DNA of 17,723 nt from an uncultured Mycoplasmataceae bacterium (lineage in GTDB: Bacteria; Bacillota_I; Bacilli_A; Mycoplasmatales; Mycoplasmoidaceae), in NCBI GenBank assembly GCA_949289925.1, contig CASEPW010000026.1, forward strand, positions 1 through 17,723, written 5' to 3'. Below the pieces are notes generated by a model. The model did no database searches. It was not told where the DNA came from and saw nothing but the letters and a program-made list of their open reading frames with translations. The position numbers and the translations under genes were made by a program. Below, in pieces: positions 10,405 to 17,723 of this stretch (positions within the stretch are counted from its first letter, which is position 1; every line of letters starts with the position of its first letter).

Positions 10405-10430
10405 TTAAAAAAAGTGTATTTTTTTTAATT
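10403..10430 (+). terminator. AT-only hairpin after dnaN
   Basis: There is an 11-bp perfect stem: AATTAAAAAAA (10403-10413) pairs with TTTTTTTAATT (10420-10430), with a six-base loop GTGTAT. The left arm overlaps the dnaN stop codon. With no G-C pairs, termination strength is doubtful; it may act as a weak terminator or 3' end stabiliser between dnaN and the yaaA promoter. Confidence 0.45.
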
Positions 10431-10438
10431 TTCAAATA

Positions 10439-10444
10439 TATAAT
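10439..10444 (+). promoter_or_regulatory. -10 element upstream of yaaA
   Basis: TATAAT lies 17 bases before the yaaA ATG, which predicts a leader of about 11 bases without a Shine-Dalgarno. No clear -35 is visible. The surroundings are almost pure A/T, so a chance match is possible. Confidence 0.45.
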
Positions 10445-10461
10445 ATAAATATATTTATATT

Positions 10462-10680
10462 ATGAGTAATAAAATCATTGAAGTAAAAATATCTACAGAG
10501 TATATTACTTTAGGTCAATTACTAAAATATAAAGGGATTATTAGTTTAGGGAATGAGGCAAAATTTTTCTTAGCAAATAATCAGGTATTAGTGAATGGCG
10601 AATTAGAAGATAGAAGAGGTAAAAAATTATATAGTGGTGACAACATCATTATTAATGAAATTATTTATTCTATTAAGTAA
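10462..10680 (+). CDS. yaaA: S4-domain RNA-binding protein YaaA (RlbA-like)
   Basis: This 72-aa protein is essentially one S4 domain: TLGQLLKYKGIISLGNEAKF followed by NNQVLVNGELEDRRGKKLYS and GD. This matches the small YaaA proteins encoded between dnaN and recF in Bacillus and relatives. The fold binds structured RNA, and a role in ribosome biogenesis is suggested for the family. Its place right after dnaN and before gyrB repeats the Firmicutes order with recF missing. The start is the only sensible ATG; no Shine-Dalgarno precedes it. It ends 11 bases before gyrB, and its stop overlaps the A-rich part of the gyrB ribosome binding site. Confidence 0.9.
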   Translation: MSNKIIEVKISTEYITLGQLLKYKGIISLGNEAKFFLANNQVLVNGELEDRRGKKLYSGDNIIINEIIYSIK

Positions 10681-10691
10681 AGGAGAATTAA

Positions 10692-12656
10692 ATGAGTGAA
10701 CAAGATAAAATAGATTTACCTGCTAGTGAATATACAGCAGATAGTCTTGAGGTTTTAGAGGGATTACAACCAGTAAGAGTTAGACCTGGGATGTATATTG
10801 GTTCTACTGATGAAAAAGGTTTACACCACATGATTTGAGAAATTGTTGACAATTCAGTGGATGAAGCTATGGCAGGTTTTGCTACTACAATAACTCTTAC
10901 AGTAAAAAAAGATGGTTCAATTAGAGTTGAAGATGATGGAAGAGGGATTCCAGTAGGGATTATTAAAAAAACTGGAAAATCTGGTGTTGAGACAGTATTA
11001 ACAGTGTTACATGCTGGTGGTAAATTTGATAATAGCTCATATAAAGTATCTGGAGGATTACATGGAGTGGGTGCTTCTGTAGTTAATGCATTAAGTTCAC
11101 AATTAAAGGTATGAGTAAGTATAAATAATGATGAATATTTCATGGAATTTAGAGATGGTGGTAAACCATTATCAGAATTAAAACAAATTGGTAAGAGTGA
11201 TAAGCAACACGGTACTATTATAGAATTTTTACCTGATTTCACAATAATGGAAAAAAATGATTGAAATCAATCTAAAATAACAGAAAGATTAAAGGAATTG
11301 GCTTATTTAAACAAAGGGATAACATTTAAATTTATTTCAGAAGTGACTGGAGACAAATTTGATTGAAACTTTGAAGGTGGTTTAAAAGAATATGTAACAG
11401 ATCTTAATAGAGATAAAGAAGCATTAATTAATGATATTGTTTATGGCGAACTAGAAGGTAAGGCAAAAATACCTAATTCACCTACTAATGAATCTTATAA
11501 TGTTCGTTGTGAAGTTGCATTTCAATATAATAAAACTTACAATAATTCATTACATTCATTCTGTAATAATATTAATACAATTGAAGGTGGTACACACGAA
11601 GAAGGTTTTAGACTTGCGTTAACTAAAGTGTTTAATCGTTTTGCATTAGAATGAAAATACATGAAGGAAGGTGATGATAAAATCACTCGTGATGATGTTG
11701 TTGAAGGTTTAACTGCTATTATTTCAATTAAACACCCTAATCCACAATATCAAGGTCAAACAAAAGGTAAATTAGGTAATACAGAAGTTAGACCTTTTGT
11801 TAATGAAATTGTTACTGAAATTTTCGAAAAATTCATGTTGGAAAATCCTGAAGAAGGTAAAGTTCTAGTCCAAAAAGTATTATTAGCAATGGAAGCTAGA
11901 AAAAAATCTCATGAAGCTAGAGAAGCTACTAGAAGAAAATCTCCATTTGAATCAAATTCATTACCAGGAAAATTAGCAGATTGTTCATCAAGAGATCCTT
12001 CTATTTCTGAAATATATATAGTCGAAGGGGATTCAGCTGGTGGTTCAGCAAAGACAGGTAGAGAAAGAGAATTCCAAGCAATTCTTCCATTAAAAGGTAA
12101 GATTTTAAATGTTGAAAAAGCTAAAACTGATAAGATTTTTCAAAATGATGAAATAATTTATATGATTACTGCAATTGGTGCAGGAGTAGGTCCTGAATTT
12201 AATATTGAAAAATTAAGATATAACAAAATTATTATTATGACCGATGCCGATGTTGATGGTGCTCATATTAGAATCTTAATGTTAACTTTCTTTTATAGAT
12301 ATATGGTTCAATTAATTCAAAATGGTAATGTTTATATTGCACAACCACCATTATATAAATTAACTATAGGTAAAATAGTTAGATATGCATATAGTGATGA
12401 AGAATTAAAACAAATTAAGGAAGAAATAGGAAATTCAAGATATTCAATTCAAAGATATAAAGGGTTAGGTGAAATGAATCCTGAACAATTATGGGAAACA
12501 ACAATGAATCCAGAAAATAGAGTTTTATTAAAAGTTACTATTGATGATGCAATTAAGGCAGATAAACAATTTAGTTTATTAATGGGTGATGATGTTGCTC
12601 CAAGAAAAGAATTTATTGAAAAAAATGCTAAATATGTAAAAAATATTGATGCATAG
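10692..12656 (+). CDS. gyrB: DNA gyrase subunit B
   Basis: GyrB is the ATPase half of gyrase, which introduces negative supercoils. It has 654 aa, normal for Gram-positive-type GyrB. The GHKL ATPase domain shows Glu50 and Asn54 ([11 protein letters not shown]), Asp81 (EDDGRGIP) and the GGLHGVG loop (121-127); the transducer has QTK at 356-358. TOPRIM motifs are EGDSAGG (445-451) and DADVDG (518-523). The sequence [20 protein letters not shown] and the ending KYVKNIDA are GyrB-type rather than ParE-type. The start at ATG 10692 has AAAGGAGAA (10679-10687) at good spacing. TGA codons at 10836, 11112, 11262, 11361 and 11652 are Trp, while TGG is used at 12492, so both Trp codons are in use. gyrA follows after 22 bases. 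Confidence 0.98.
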
Positions 12657-12678
12657 AAAGGAAAAAGGATAAATAATT

Positions 12679-15270
12679 ATGGCAAAAAAAGGTAGATTAT
12701 CTGCTGACGATATTAGAGAACAGTTAGCAAAAACTATTGTAAAAGAACATACAATAACTAATGAACTTGAAAATTCTTTTATGGAATATGCAATGTCTGT
12801 TATTGTTGCAAGAGCACTTCCAGATGCACGTGATGGATTTAAACCAGTTCACCGTAGAGTTTTATATGCTGCATATATTTTAGGGATGACGCATGATAAA
12901 CCTCATAAGAAATCTGCTAGATTAGTTGGGGAAGTTATCGGTAAGTTCCACCCACATGGTGATTCTGCTGCATATCAAACAATGGTTAGAATGGCTCAAG
13001 ATTTTTCTATGAGATATACATTAATTGATGGTCATGGTAACTTTGGATCTATTGATGGTGACAATGCTGCAGCAATGAGATATACTGAAGCCAGATTGTC
13101 AAAAATATCATCTGAATTATTAAAATATATTGATAAAGACACAGTTGATTTTGTTGATAATTACGATGGTAGTGAACAAGAACCTAATGTTTTACCTTCT
13201 ATTTTTCCTAACTTATTAGCAAATGGTTCAAGTGGTATTGCAGTTGGTATGGCTACAAATATGCCTCCACATGCATTAAGTGAAATATGTGATGCTGCAA
13301 AAGCATTAGCTAATAATGAAGAAATAACAATTAGTGAATTAATGGAATATATTAAAGGGCCTGATTTTCCTACTGGAGCAGAAATTGTTGGTGAATCTGG
13401 TATATTAGATTATTTCAATACAGGTAAGGGTTCAGTAACAATTAGATCAAAATATGAAATTGAGGAATTAGATAATAATAAATCAGCAATTATTATTACT
13501 CAAATTCCATATATGGTTAATAAATCTAATTTAATTAATAAAATAGTTGAATTAGTTAAAGAAGAACAAATTGATGGTATAGCAGATTTAAGGGACGAAT
13601 CTTCTAGAGATGGAATAAGAGTTATTATAGAAACAAAAAGAGATGTTGTTCCTGAAGTTCTTTTAAATAAATTATTTAAAATGACACAATTACAAACAAA
13701 TTTTTCTGTTAACAACCTTGCACTTGTTGATGGTGTTCCACGTATTCTAAATATGAAAGAAATGTTGGAAGTTTATTTAAAACATCAATATGACATTTTA
13801 CAAAGAAGATATACTTATGATTTGAAAAAAGCAGAAGAAAGAGCACATATCGTTCTTGGTTTAACTATTGCAAATAAAAATATTGATGCAGTTATTGATA
13901 TTATTAAAAACGCAAGCAACAATGACGAAGCTCAACAAAAATTAATGAGTTCATTTGAATTAACTGAAATTCAAGCAAAAGCTATTTTAGATATGAGATT
14001 AAGATCTTTATCTGGACTTGAAAGAGAAAAATTAGAAAAAGAACTAGAAGAATTAAATATTCTAATTAATGATATTAAAGACATTTTATCTAATAAATCT
14101 CGTCAAATTTCAATAATCTGTGATCAATTAGATTATTTAAAAGAAAAGTATGGTGATGAAAGAAAGACAGAAATTCTTTATGGTATGTGTGCTGATATAG
14201 ATGATGAAGATTTAATTCCAGTACAAGATATTGTTATTACAATGAGTAGAAGAGGTTATCTAAAGAGATTACCTATTGACACATATAGAACTCAAAGAAG
14301 AGGTGGAGTTGGAGTTCAAGGGTTAAAAACCAATGAAGATGATGATGTAGAAAAAATCATTGTTACAACAACTCATACTGATTTATTGTTCTTTACTGAA
14401 ACAGGAAAGGTATATCGTATTAGGGCACACCAAGTCCCTGTTGGTTCAAGACAATCTAAAGGTATTCCTGCAATAAATATAATTAATATTGAAAAAGGTG
14501 AACGTATTTTATCTATGTTACCAATAGATAGTTATGAAAATGGTTATTTAATGTTTATTACTGAACAAGGAATTTCAAAACGTTCAAATTTATCAAATTT
14601 TGAAAGTATTAGAGCAAATGGTAAAATTGCTATTACATTAAAAGAAGGAGATAAATTGTTTGCTGTTCATATAACAAATGGTAACAGTGAATTATATGTT
14701 GGTGCAAGTAATGGTAAATTAGTTAGATTTGATGAAAATTTAGTGAGAGATATGGGTAGAACTGCAGCAGGAGTTAGAGCAATAAATTTAACTGATAAAG
14801 AAAGAGTAGTAGGTTCTGGTATATCTAGTGATGGAAACTTTGTATTATCTATTGGTGAAAGAGGTGTTGGTAAATTAACAGATAGAAATGAGTATAGACT
14901 TACTAATAGAGGTGCTAAAGGAGTTACTACATTAAAAATTAATGAAAAAACTGGTAAGTTGGCATCAATTAAATTATGTAATGGTAATGAGGATTTATTA
15001 TTAATAACTACAACTGGAAAAATTATTAGAGTTCCTATTGCACAAATTTCTCAAATTTCAAGAAATACTTCAGGTGTTAAATTAATGAATTTAGAAGAAA
15101 AAGAAAAAATTCAATCTGTTGCTATTTTCAAAGCTAATGAAGAAGAAAATGAACAAGAATTACCAGAAGTACAAACAAATTTAGAAGCTGTTGAATTAGA
15201 AACAGTTGAAGATAAAATAGAAGATATTGAAGAAAGTGCAGCAGATATTGATGAATCAACAAACAAATAG
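12679..15270 (+). CDS. gyrA: DNA gyrase subunit A
   Basis: GyrA cuts and rejoins DNA in gyrase. It has 863 aa. The catalytic Tyr135 is in [11 protein letters not shown]; the quinolone-determining region reads [19 protein letters not shown], where Ser96 equals E. coli Ser83 and Gln100 stands at E. coli Asp87. The C-terminal beta-pinwheel contains the GyrA box QRRGGVG (539-545, 14293-14313), which separates it from ParC; the usual Lys/Arg at box position 6 is Val544. The last 50 residues are strongly acidic ([10 protein letters not shown] ... [12 protein letters not shown]), as in many GyrA tails. AAAGGAAAAAGGA upstream is the ribosome binding site. The last 20 bases overlap the glycosyltransferase gene. 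Confidence 0.98.
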   Translation: MAKKGRLSADDIREQLAKTIVKEHTITNELENSFMEYAMSVIVARALPDARDGFKPVHRRVLYAAYILGMTHDKPHKKSARLVGEVIGKFHPHGDSAAYQTMVRMAQDFSMRYTLIDGHGNFGSIDGDNAAAMRYTEARLSKISSELLKYIDKDTVDFVDNYDGSEQEPNVLPSIFPNLLANGSSGIAVGMATNMPPHALSEICDAAKALANNEEITISELMEYIKGPDFPTGAEIVGESGILDYFNTGKGSVTIRSKYEIEELDNNKSAIIITQIPYMVNKSNLINKIVELVKEEQIDGIADLRDESSRDGIRVIIETKRDVVPEVLLNKLFKMTQLQTNFSVNNLALVDGVPRILNMKEMLEVYLKHQYDILQRRYTYDLKKAEERAHIVLGLTIANKNIDAVIDIIKNASNNDEAQQKLMSSFELTEIQAKAILDMRLRSLSGLEREKLEKELEELNILINDIKDILSNKSRQISIICDQLDYLKEKYGDERKTEILYGMCADIDDEDLIPVQDIVITMSRRGYLKRLPIDTYRTQRRGGVGVQGLKTNEDDDVEKIIVTTTHTDLLFFTETGKVYRIRAHQVPVGSRQSKGIPAINIINIEKGERILSMLPIDSYENGYLMFITEQGISKRSNLSNFESIRANGKIAITLKEGDKLFAVHITNGNSELYVGASNGKLVRFDENLVRDMGRTAAGVRAINLTDKERVVGSGISSDGNFVLSIGERGVGKLTDRNEYRLTNRGAKGVTTLKINEKTGKLASIKLCNGNEDLLLITTTGKIIRVPIAQISQISRNTSGVKLMNLEEKEKIQSVAIFKANEEENEQELPEVQTNLEAVELETVEDKIEDIEESAADIDESTNK

Positions 15271-15970
15271 TTTAGATTATTTAGCTAATTTAACTAGAGC
15301 AATTGATTTTAATTCATTTGAATCAATTAATGAATTGCTAGTTGTAATTCCATGTAAAAATAATGCTAATACGATTGTAAAAACAGTTAATGAATTAAAG
15401 AAAAGTGGATCATATGATTTTTTAGTAATTGATGATGCATCAAATGACAATATAAAAGAAATCTGTAAAAAAGAAAAATGAAATTTTATCATTAATGAAA
15501 ATCAAATAGGATTTAATAATACTATTAGAATTGCTATTGATTATGCAATTGAGAATAAATATAAATATGTAGCATTATTCCCTGGTAACGGATTATATAA
15601 TGCTGATGATATAGCAAAAATGTTCTTTTTTGCAAAGAAGGGTTATGATATTGTTACTACTTCTAGATTTTTGGTTAAAAATAAACAATATAAAAATATA
15701 AAAAAAGAAATAATTCTATCTAACTTATTTTATTTAAAGACACACCAGAAAATAACAGATGCTACTTGTGTAATGAAATTATATAATTGAGATGCAATGA
15801 AAACTTATAGTGAAAATAAAAAAATTACAATTAATATATCATCTATAGTTTATTTGGTTAAACATTTTAAAATGAAATTAATTGAAATTCCTACTCATGC
15901 TTCTTATAATAAAGACATTAATGAAAATAAATTTTCTATGTTTAAAGAAATAATGAAATTAATTTTTTAA
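15251..15970 (+). CDS. Family 2-type glycosyltransferase, divergent
   Basis: This 239-aa cytosolic GT-A fold protein resembles dolichyl-phosphate-mannose-synthase-like GT2 enzymes. A 27-residue leader precedes the nucleotide-binding start [15 protein letters not shown]; then come [10 protein letters not shown] (Asp61-Asp62), [16 protein letters not shown] and IVTTSRF. Further on are [17 protein letters not shown] and the acceptor-side [11 protein letters not shown]. The DXD metal motif, normally D-A-D-G, reads P-G-N-G at 111-114 just before LYNADDI, so both acidic residues are gone. There is no membrane helix. I chose ATG 15251 over an in-frame TTG at 15227; it overlaps gyrA by 20 bases, so translation is probably coupled. 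TGA at 15479 and 15788 are Trp. Donor and acceptor are unknown; glycolipid or surface glycan synthesis is only a guess. Confidence 0.82.
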
Positions 15971-15972
15971 GG
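15969..15972 (+). promoter_or_regulatory. Ribosome binding site that decides the exonuclease start
   Basis: AAGG overlaps the glycosyltransferase stop (TAA 15968-15970). It directly abuts one ATG (15973) and sits six bases before the second in-frame ATG (15979), favouring the second. Confidence 0.6.
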
Positions 15973-15978
15973 ATGTAT

Positions 15979-16524
15979 ATGATTCAAAATCTTTTTAAGG
16001 ATAGAAAAATTATAATTTTAGATATGGAAGTAATTGATTTTGAATTAGAATCAAATGTTGTTGTTCAATTTGCCGCAAGAAAATATATAGACAATGATTT
16101 AGTAGATAAATTAAATATTATTATTAAACATGATCCAATTGAATTGCCTAAAGATTTTGTAAAAAGAACTAGAATTACCGAAACACTTGTTAAAAAACAA
16201 GGAATTAGTTTAGAGCAAGCAAAGATAAAAATAAAAGACTTTATTGAAAATTATCCTATTATTTCATATAAAGGAAATTATTTTTATTTTCCGTTATTAT
16301 GAAAAATATTCGATAATCAACTTAAGAATACAACAATTGATATTATTGATATTGCAACAGCATTAAAATTGTTTGATAATCCAGATGAAATATCATTAGA
16401 GGAATTTGCACAAGGTTTCAATTTAGAATTTGATTCAAATAAATGACATAATGCTAGTTATGATGTTAGTGTTATTGAAAAAATTTGATTTAAACTAAAA
16501 TCAATTAGCTTAAATAATAAATAA
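15979..16524 (+). CDS. DnaQ/DEDD-fold exonuclease-like protein, second catalytic Asp missing
   Basis: This is a 181-aa protein with the layout of a DnaQ-type 3'-5' exonuclease. Exo I is IIILDMEVIDFE (Asp15, Glu17). It then has the RITETLVKKQGISLEQA helix region, a Leu-rich ISLEEFAQGFNLEF segment and Exo III WHNASYD (His157, Asp162). The Exo II stretch, normally H-N-A-x-F-D, reads YKGNYFYF, so the expected Asp is an aromatic residue. Activity is therefore uncertain. The start was chosen at ATG 15979 because AAGG (15969-15972) is six bases away; the ATG at 15973 touches the AAGG and would be poorly spaced. The gene begins eight bases after the glycosyltransferase stop and ends at the bidirectional terminator. 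TGA at 16300, 16444 and 16486 are Trp. It could be a nuclease or a structural/RNA-binding derivative. Confidence 0.8.
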
Positions 16525-16553
16525 AAATTAATGGATTGCTTCCATTAATTTTT
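16523..16553. terminator. Bidirectional intrinsic terminator between convergent operons
   Basis: There is a perfect 13-bp stem, AAAAATTAATGGA (16523-16535) with TCCATTAATTTTT (16541-16553), and a five-base loop TTGCT. The A-run on one side and T-run on the other let it work as hairpin plus U-tract on either strand. It lies between the plus-strand exonuclease stop (16522-16524) and the minus-strand smpB stop (16555-16557), so it can end both transcripts. Confidence 0.85.
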
Positions 16554-16554
16554 A

Positions 16555-16980
16555 TTAATATGATATTTTTTTATCATCTTTTCTTCTTATATCTTCCCTT
16601 TTATCATAAAGTTTTTTTCCTTTTGCTAATGCAATTTCTACTTTTATTTTCCCACCTCTTCAATAAATTTTAATAGGTATGACTGTTAATCTATCTTTCT
16701 TATGTTGAAAATCGATTTTTAAAATTTCATTTTTATGTAATAATAATTTTCTATTTCTATATGGGTCTTTATTTTGGATATTTCCTTGTTCATATGGTGC
16801 AATATGCATATTTATAATATAAGCTTCATTGTGTATAAAAGTTACATAAGCCTCATTAATTGAACAATTAGACTTTGAAACTGATTTAACTTCAGTACCA
16901 AATAATTCAATACCTGCTTCATATTTTTCTATTATCTCGTAATTACGATCTGCATTTTTATTTGTAGTTAAAATTTTCAC
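16555..16980 (-). CDS. smpB: SsrA-binding protein (trans-translation factor)
   Basis: SmpB binds tmRNA and delivers it to stalled ribosomes for rescue and tagging. It has 141 aa, a normal but short form. The start [20 protein letters not shown] is followed by [18 protein letters not shown], then [22 protein letters not shown] and [20 protein letters not shown] with the basic tail [14 protein letters not shown]; all are family hallmarks. The Trp in WRGGK is encoded by TGA (16657-16659 on the plus strand), so reading with the standard code would split the gene. It lies 26 bases downstream of the dprA-like gene. No Shine-Dalgarno precedes the ATG, but a TATAAT does. tmRNA itself is not in the window. 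Confidence 0.97.
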
Positions 16981-16986
16981 AATATA

Positions 16987-16992
16987 ATTATA
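16987..16992 (-). promoter_or_regulatory. -10 element of smpB, probably leaderless
   Basis: On the minus strand TATAAT is followed by six bases (TATATT) and the smpB ATG, the same geometry as dnaN. No TGn extension and no clear -35 are seen. The region is nearly pure A/T, so the match is weaker evidence than at dnaN. Confidence 0.5.
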
Positions 16993-17006
16993 TAAAATAT
17001 TAAATG

Positions 17007-17681
17007 TTAATTCATTTGATATTTACTTGCATAGGTTAAATATTTTTCATTTATATTACCAATTACATACATTTTTCTTTTTTCAAATTCATGAATAATT
17101 TTATACTTTTCAAATTTTTCATCATTAGTATTAAAGAACACAGATTCTCTTGAAACTCCTAATAATAAACGCTCCATATTTTGGTTAATTTTTTTAGTTG
17201 ATTTATTTGGAATTTCACTTATATATAGAATATTATCTTCATTAATTAGTGAATTTATTTTTATTAAATCAAAATTATTATAGTCGACTAAAATAAATTT
17301 ATAGTTTCTATTTTTTTTTACAAAATTTATATTTTCTCTATTTATTTCTAATGCATAAATATTGTTTATATTTGCTATTTTATCAAATGATTTTTGATCA
17401 ATTTCACCATATAAAGCAATAATATTTTTATTATTCATTAATTCATTATTTCCTGCATAATAAATAATTAATGGTGGCATATATATTTCTTTAAAATTTT
17501 CTGGATATCTTTCATCAATAATTGAAATATATTTAATTGAACTATCAGTTGTATTAAAATCATCTAAATTTTTTAAATCAATTTTTTCTTTATTAGCTAT
17601 TGCTTCATAAACTGAATCTCAATCTCCTTGATATTTATAATTAAAATAATTAATAATTTTTGGCATTGTTACTTTATTCAT
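17007..17681 (-). CDS. dprA: DprA/Smf-like protein, reduced and divergent
   Basis: DprA loads RecA on single-stranded DNA during natural transformation. This 224-aa product is much shorter than usual. The recognisable entry to the Rossmann domain is YISIIDERYPENFKEIYMPP then LIIYYAGN (residues 51-78), matching the family's D-x-x-YP-x-x-L-x-x-I-x-x-PP-x-x-L-x-x-x-G. Near the end ILYISEIPNKST, MERLLLGVS and MYVIGNI correspond to SE-x-P, RNRIIAGLS and VPG. The V-G-S-R motif reads IALYGEI, and the G-L-A-R-G-I-D-A segment is missing: only about 63 residues lie between these landmarks. TGA at 17621-17623 (minus strand) is Trp21. The start ATG 17681 has AGGAGA five bases upstream (on the minus strand). 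Function in transformation is doubtful; a retained DNA-binding or structural role is possible. Confidence 0.75.
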
Positions 17682-17723
17682 GTATTCTCCTACTATTTTT
17701 ATTAATAACTGTACTAATATATA

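Noticed and set aside
10688..11242. Long minus-strand open frame opposite gyrB
   Set aside because: It lies antisense to the strongly conserved GyrB ATPase domain and resembles no family; it is a shadow of codon bias.
15227..15250. TTG start extending the glycosyltransferase upstream
   Set aside because: It would lengthen the overlap with gyrA, and an ATG at 15251 is available; no better ribosome binding site supports TTG.
15973..15978. First ATG as start of the exonuclease-like gene
   Set aside because: It touches the AAGG directly, while the ATG at 15979 has six-base spacing.
1..17723. CRISPR arrays, insertion sequences, tRNA/rRNA genes, restriction or phage genes
   Set aside because: I looked on both strands and found no direct-repeat array, transposase motif or cloverleaf; coding density leaves almost no room.

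Overview
The window is AT-rich DNA from a wall-less bacterium (Mollicutes) that reads UGA as tryptophan. Nearly every gene is interrupted by in-frame TGA codons at positions where tryptophan is expected (for example the FW pair of superoxide dismutase and the WRGGK stretch of SmpB). Read with code 4, the genes are intact, densely packed and separated by at most about 57 bases; there is no gene-free stretch over 300 bases. UGA=Trp excludes acholeplasmas and phytoplasmas. I cannot name the genus.

Layout. (1) 2-7180: two tandem genes for very large modular surface proteins, the first cut by the left window edge. They are paralogues along most of their length and are built from repeated beta-rich modules. 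Each ends in a membrane helix with a short cytoplasmic tail. (2) 7180-9222: pth, tilS and sodA follow on the same strand with overlapping or touching ends, so they probably share transcripts with the second surface gene. (3) 9277-15270: the replication/topology block dnaN, yaaA (S4 protein), gyrB, gyrA. This is the classic Firmicutes order, but without recF and without dnaA in front. (4) 15251-16524: a GT2-type glycosyltransferase overlapping gyrA and a DnaQ-fold exonuclease-like protein; both have altered active-site motifs. (5) 16555-17681 on the minus strand: a strongly reduced DprA/Smf homologue followed by smpB, converging on the plus-strand operon at a perfect two-way hairpin terminator.

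Together these are mostly informational housekeeping genes: peptidyl-tRNA recycling, tRNA-Ile lysidine formation, ribosome rescue, sliding clamp and gyrase. Next to them lie a surface locus and an oxidative-stress enzyme that is uncommon in mycoplasmas. Two initiation styles are visible. Genes inside operons have clear Shine-Dalgarno sites (GGAG/AAGG). dnaN and smpB, and probably yaaA, instead have a consensus TATAAT almost touching the start codon and no Shine-Dalgarno, as expected for leaderless or nearly leaderless mRNAs.

I see no CRISPR array, transposase, tRNA or rRNA. The least ordinary items are the paired modular surface proteins, the His-type superoxide dismutase, and three degenerate enzymes (glycosyltransferase, exonuclease, DprA) that keep their folds but lack signature residues.
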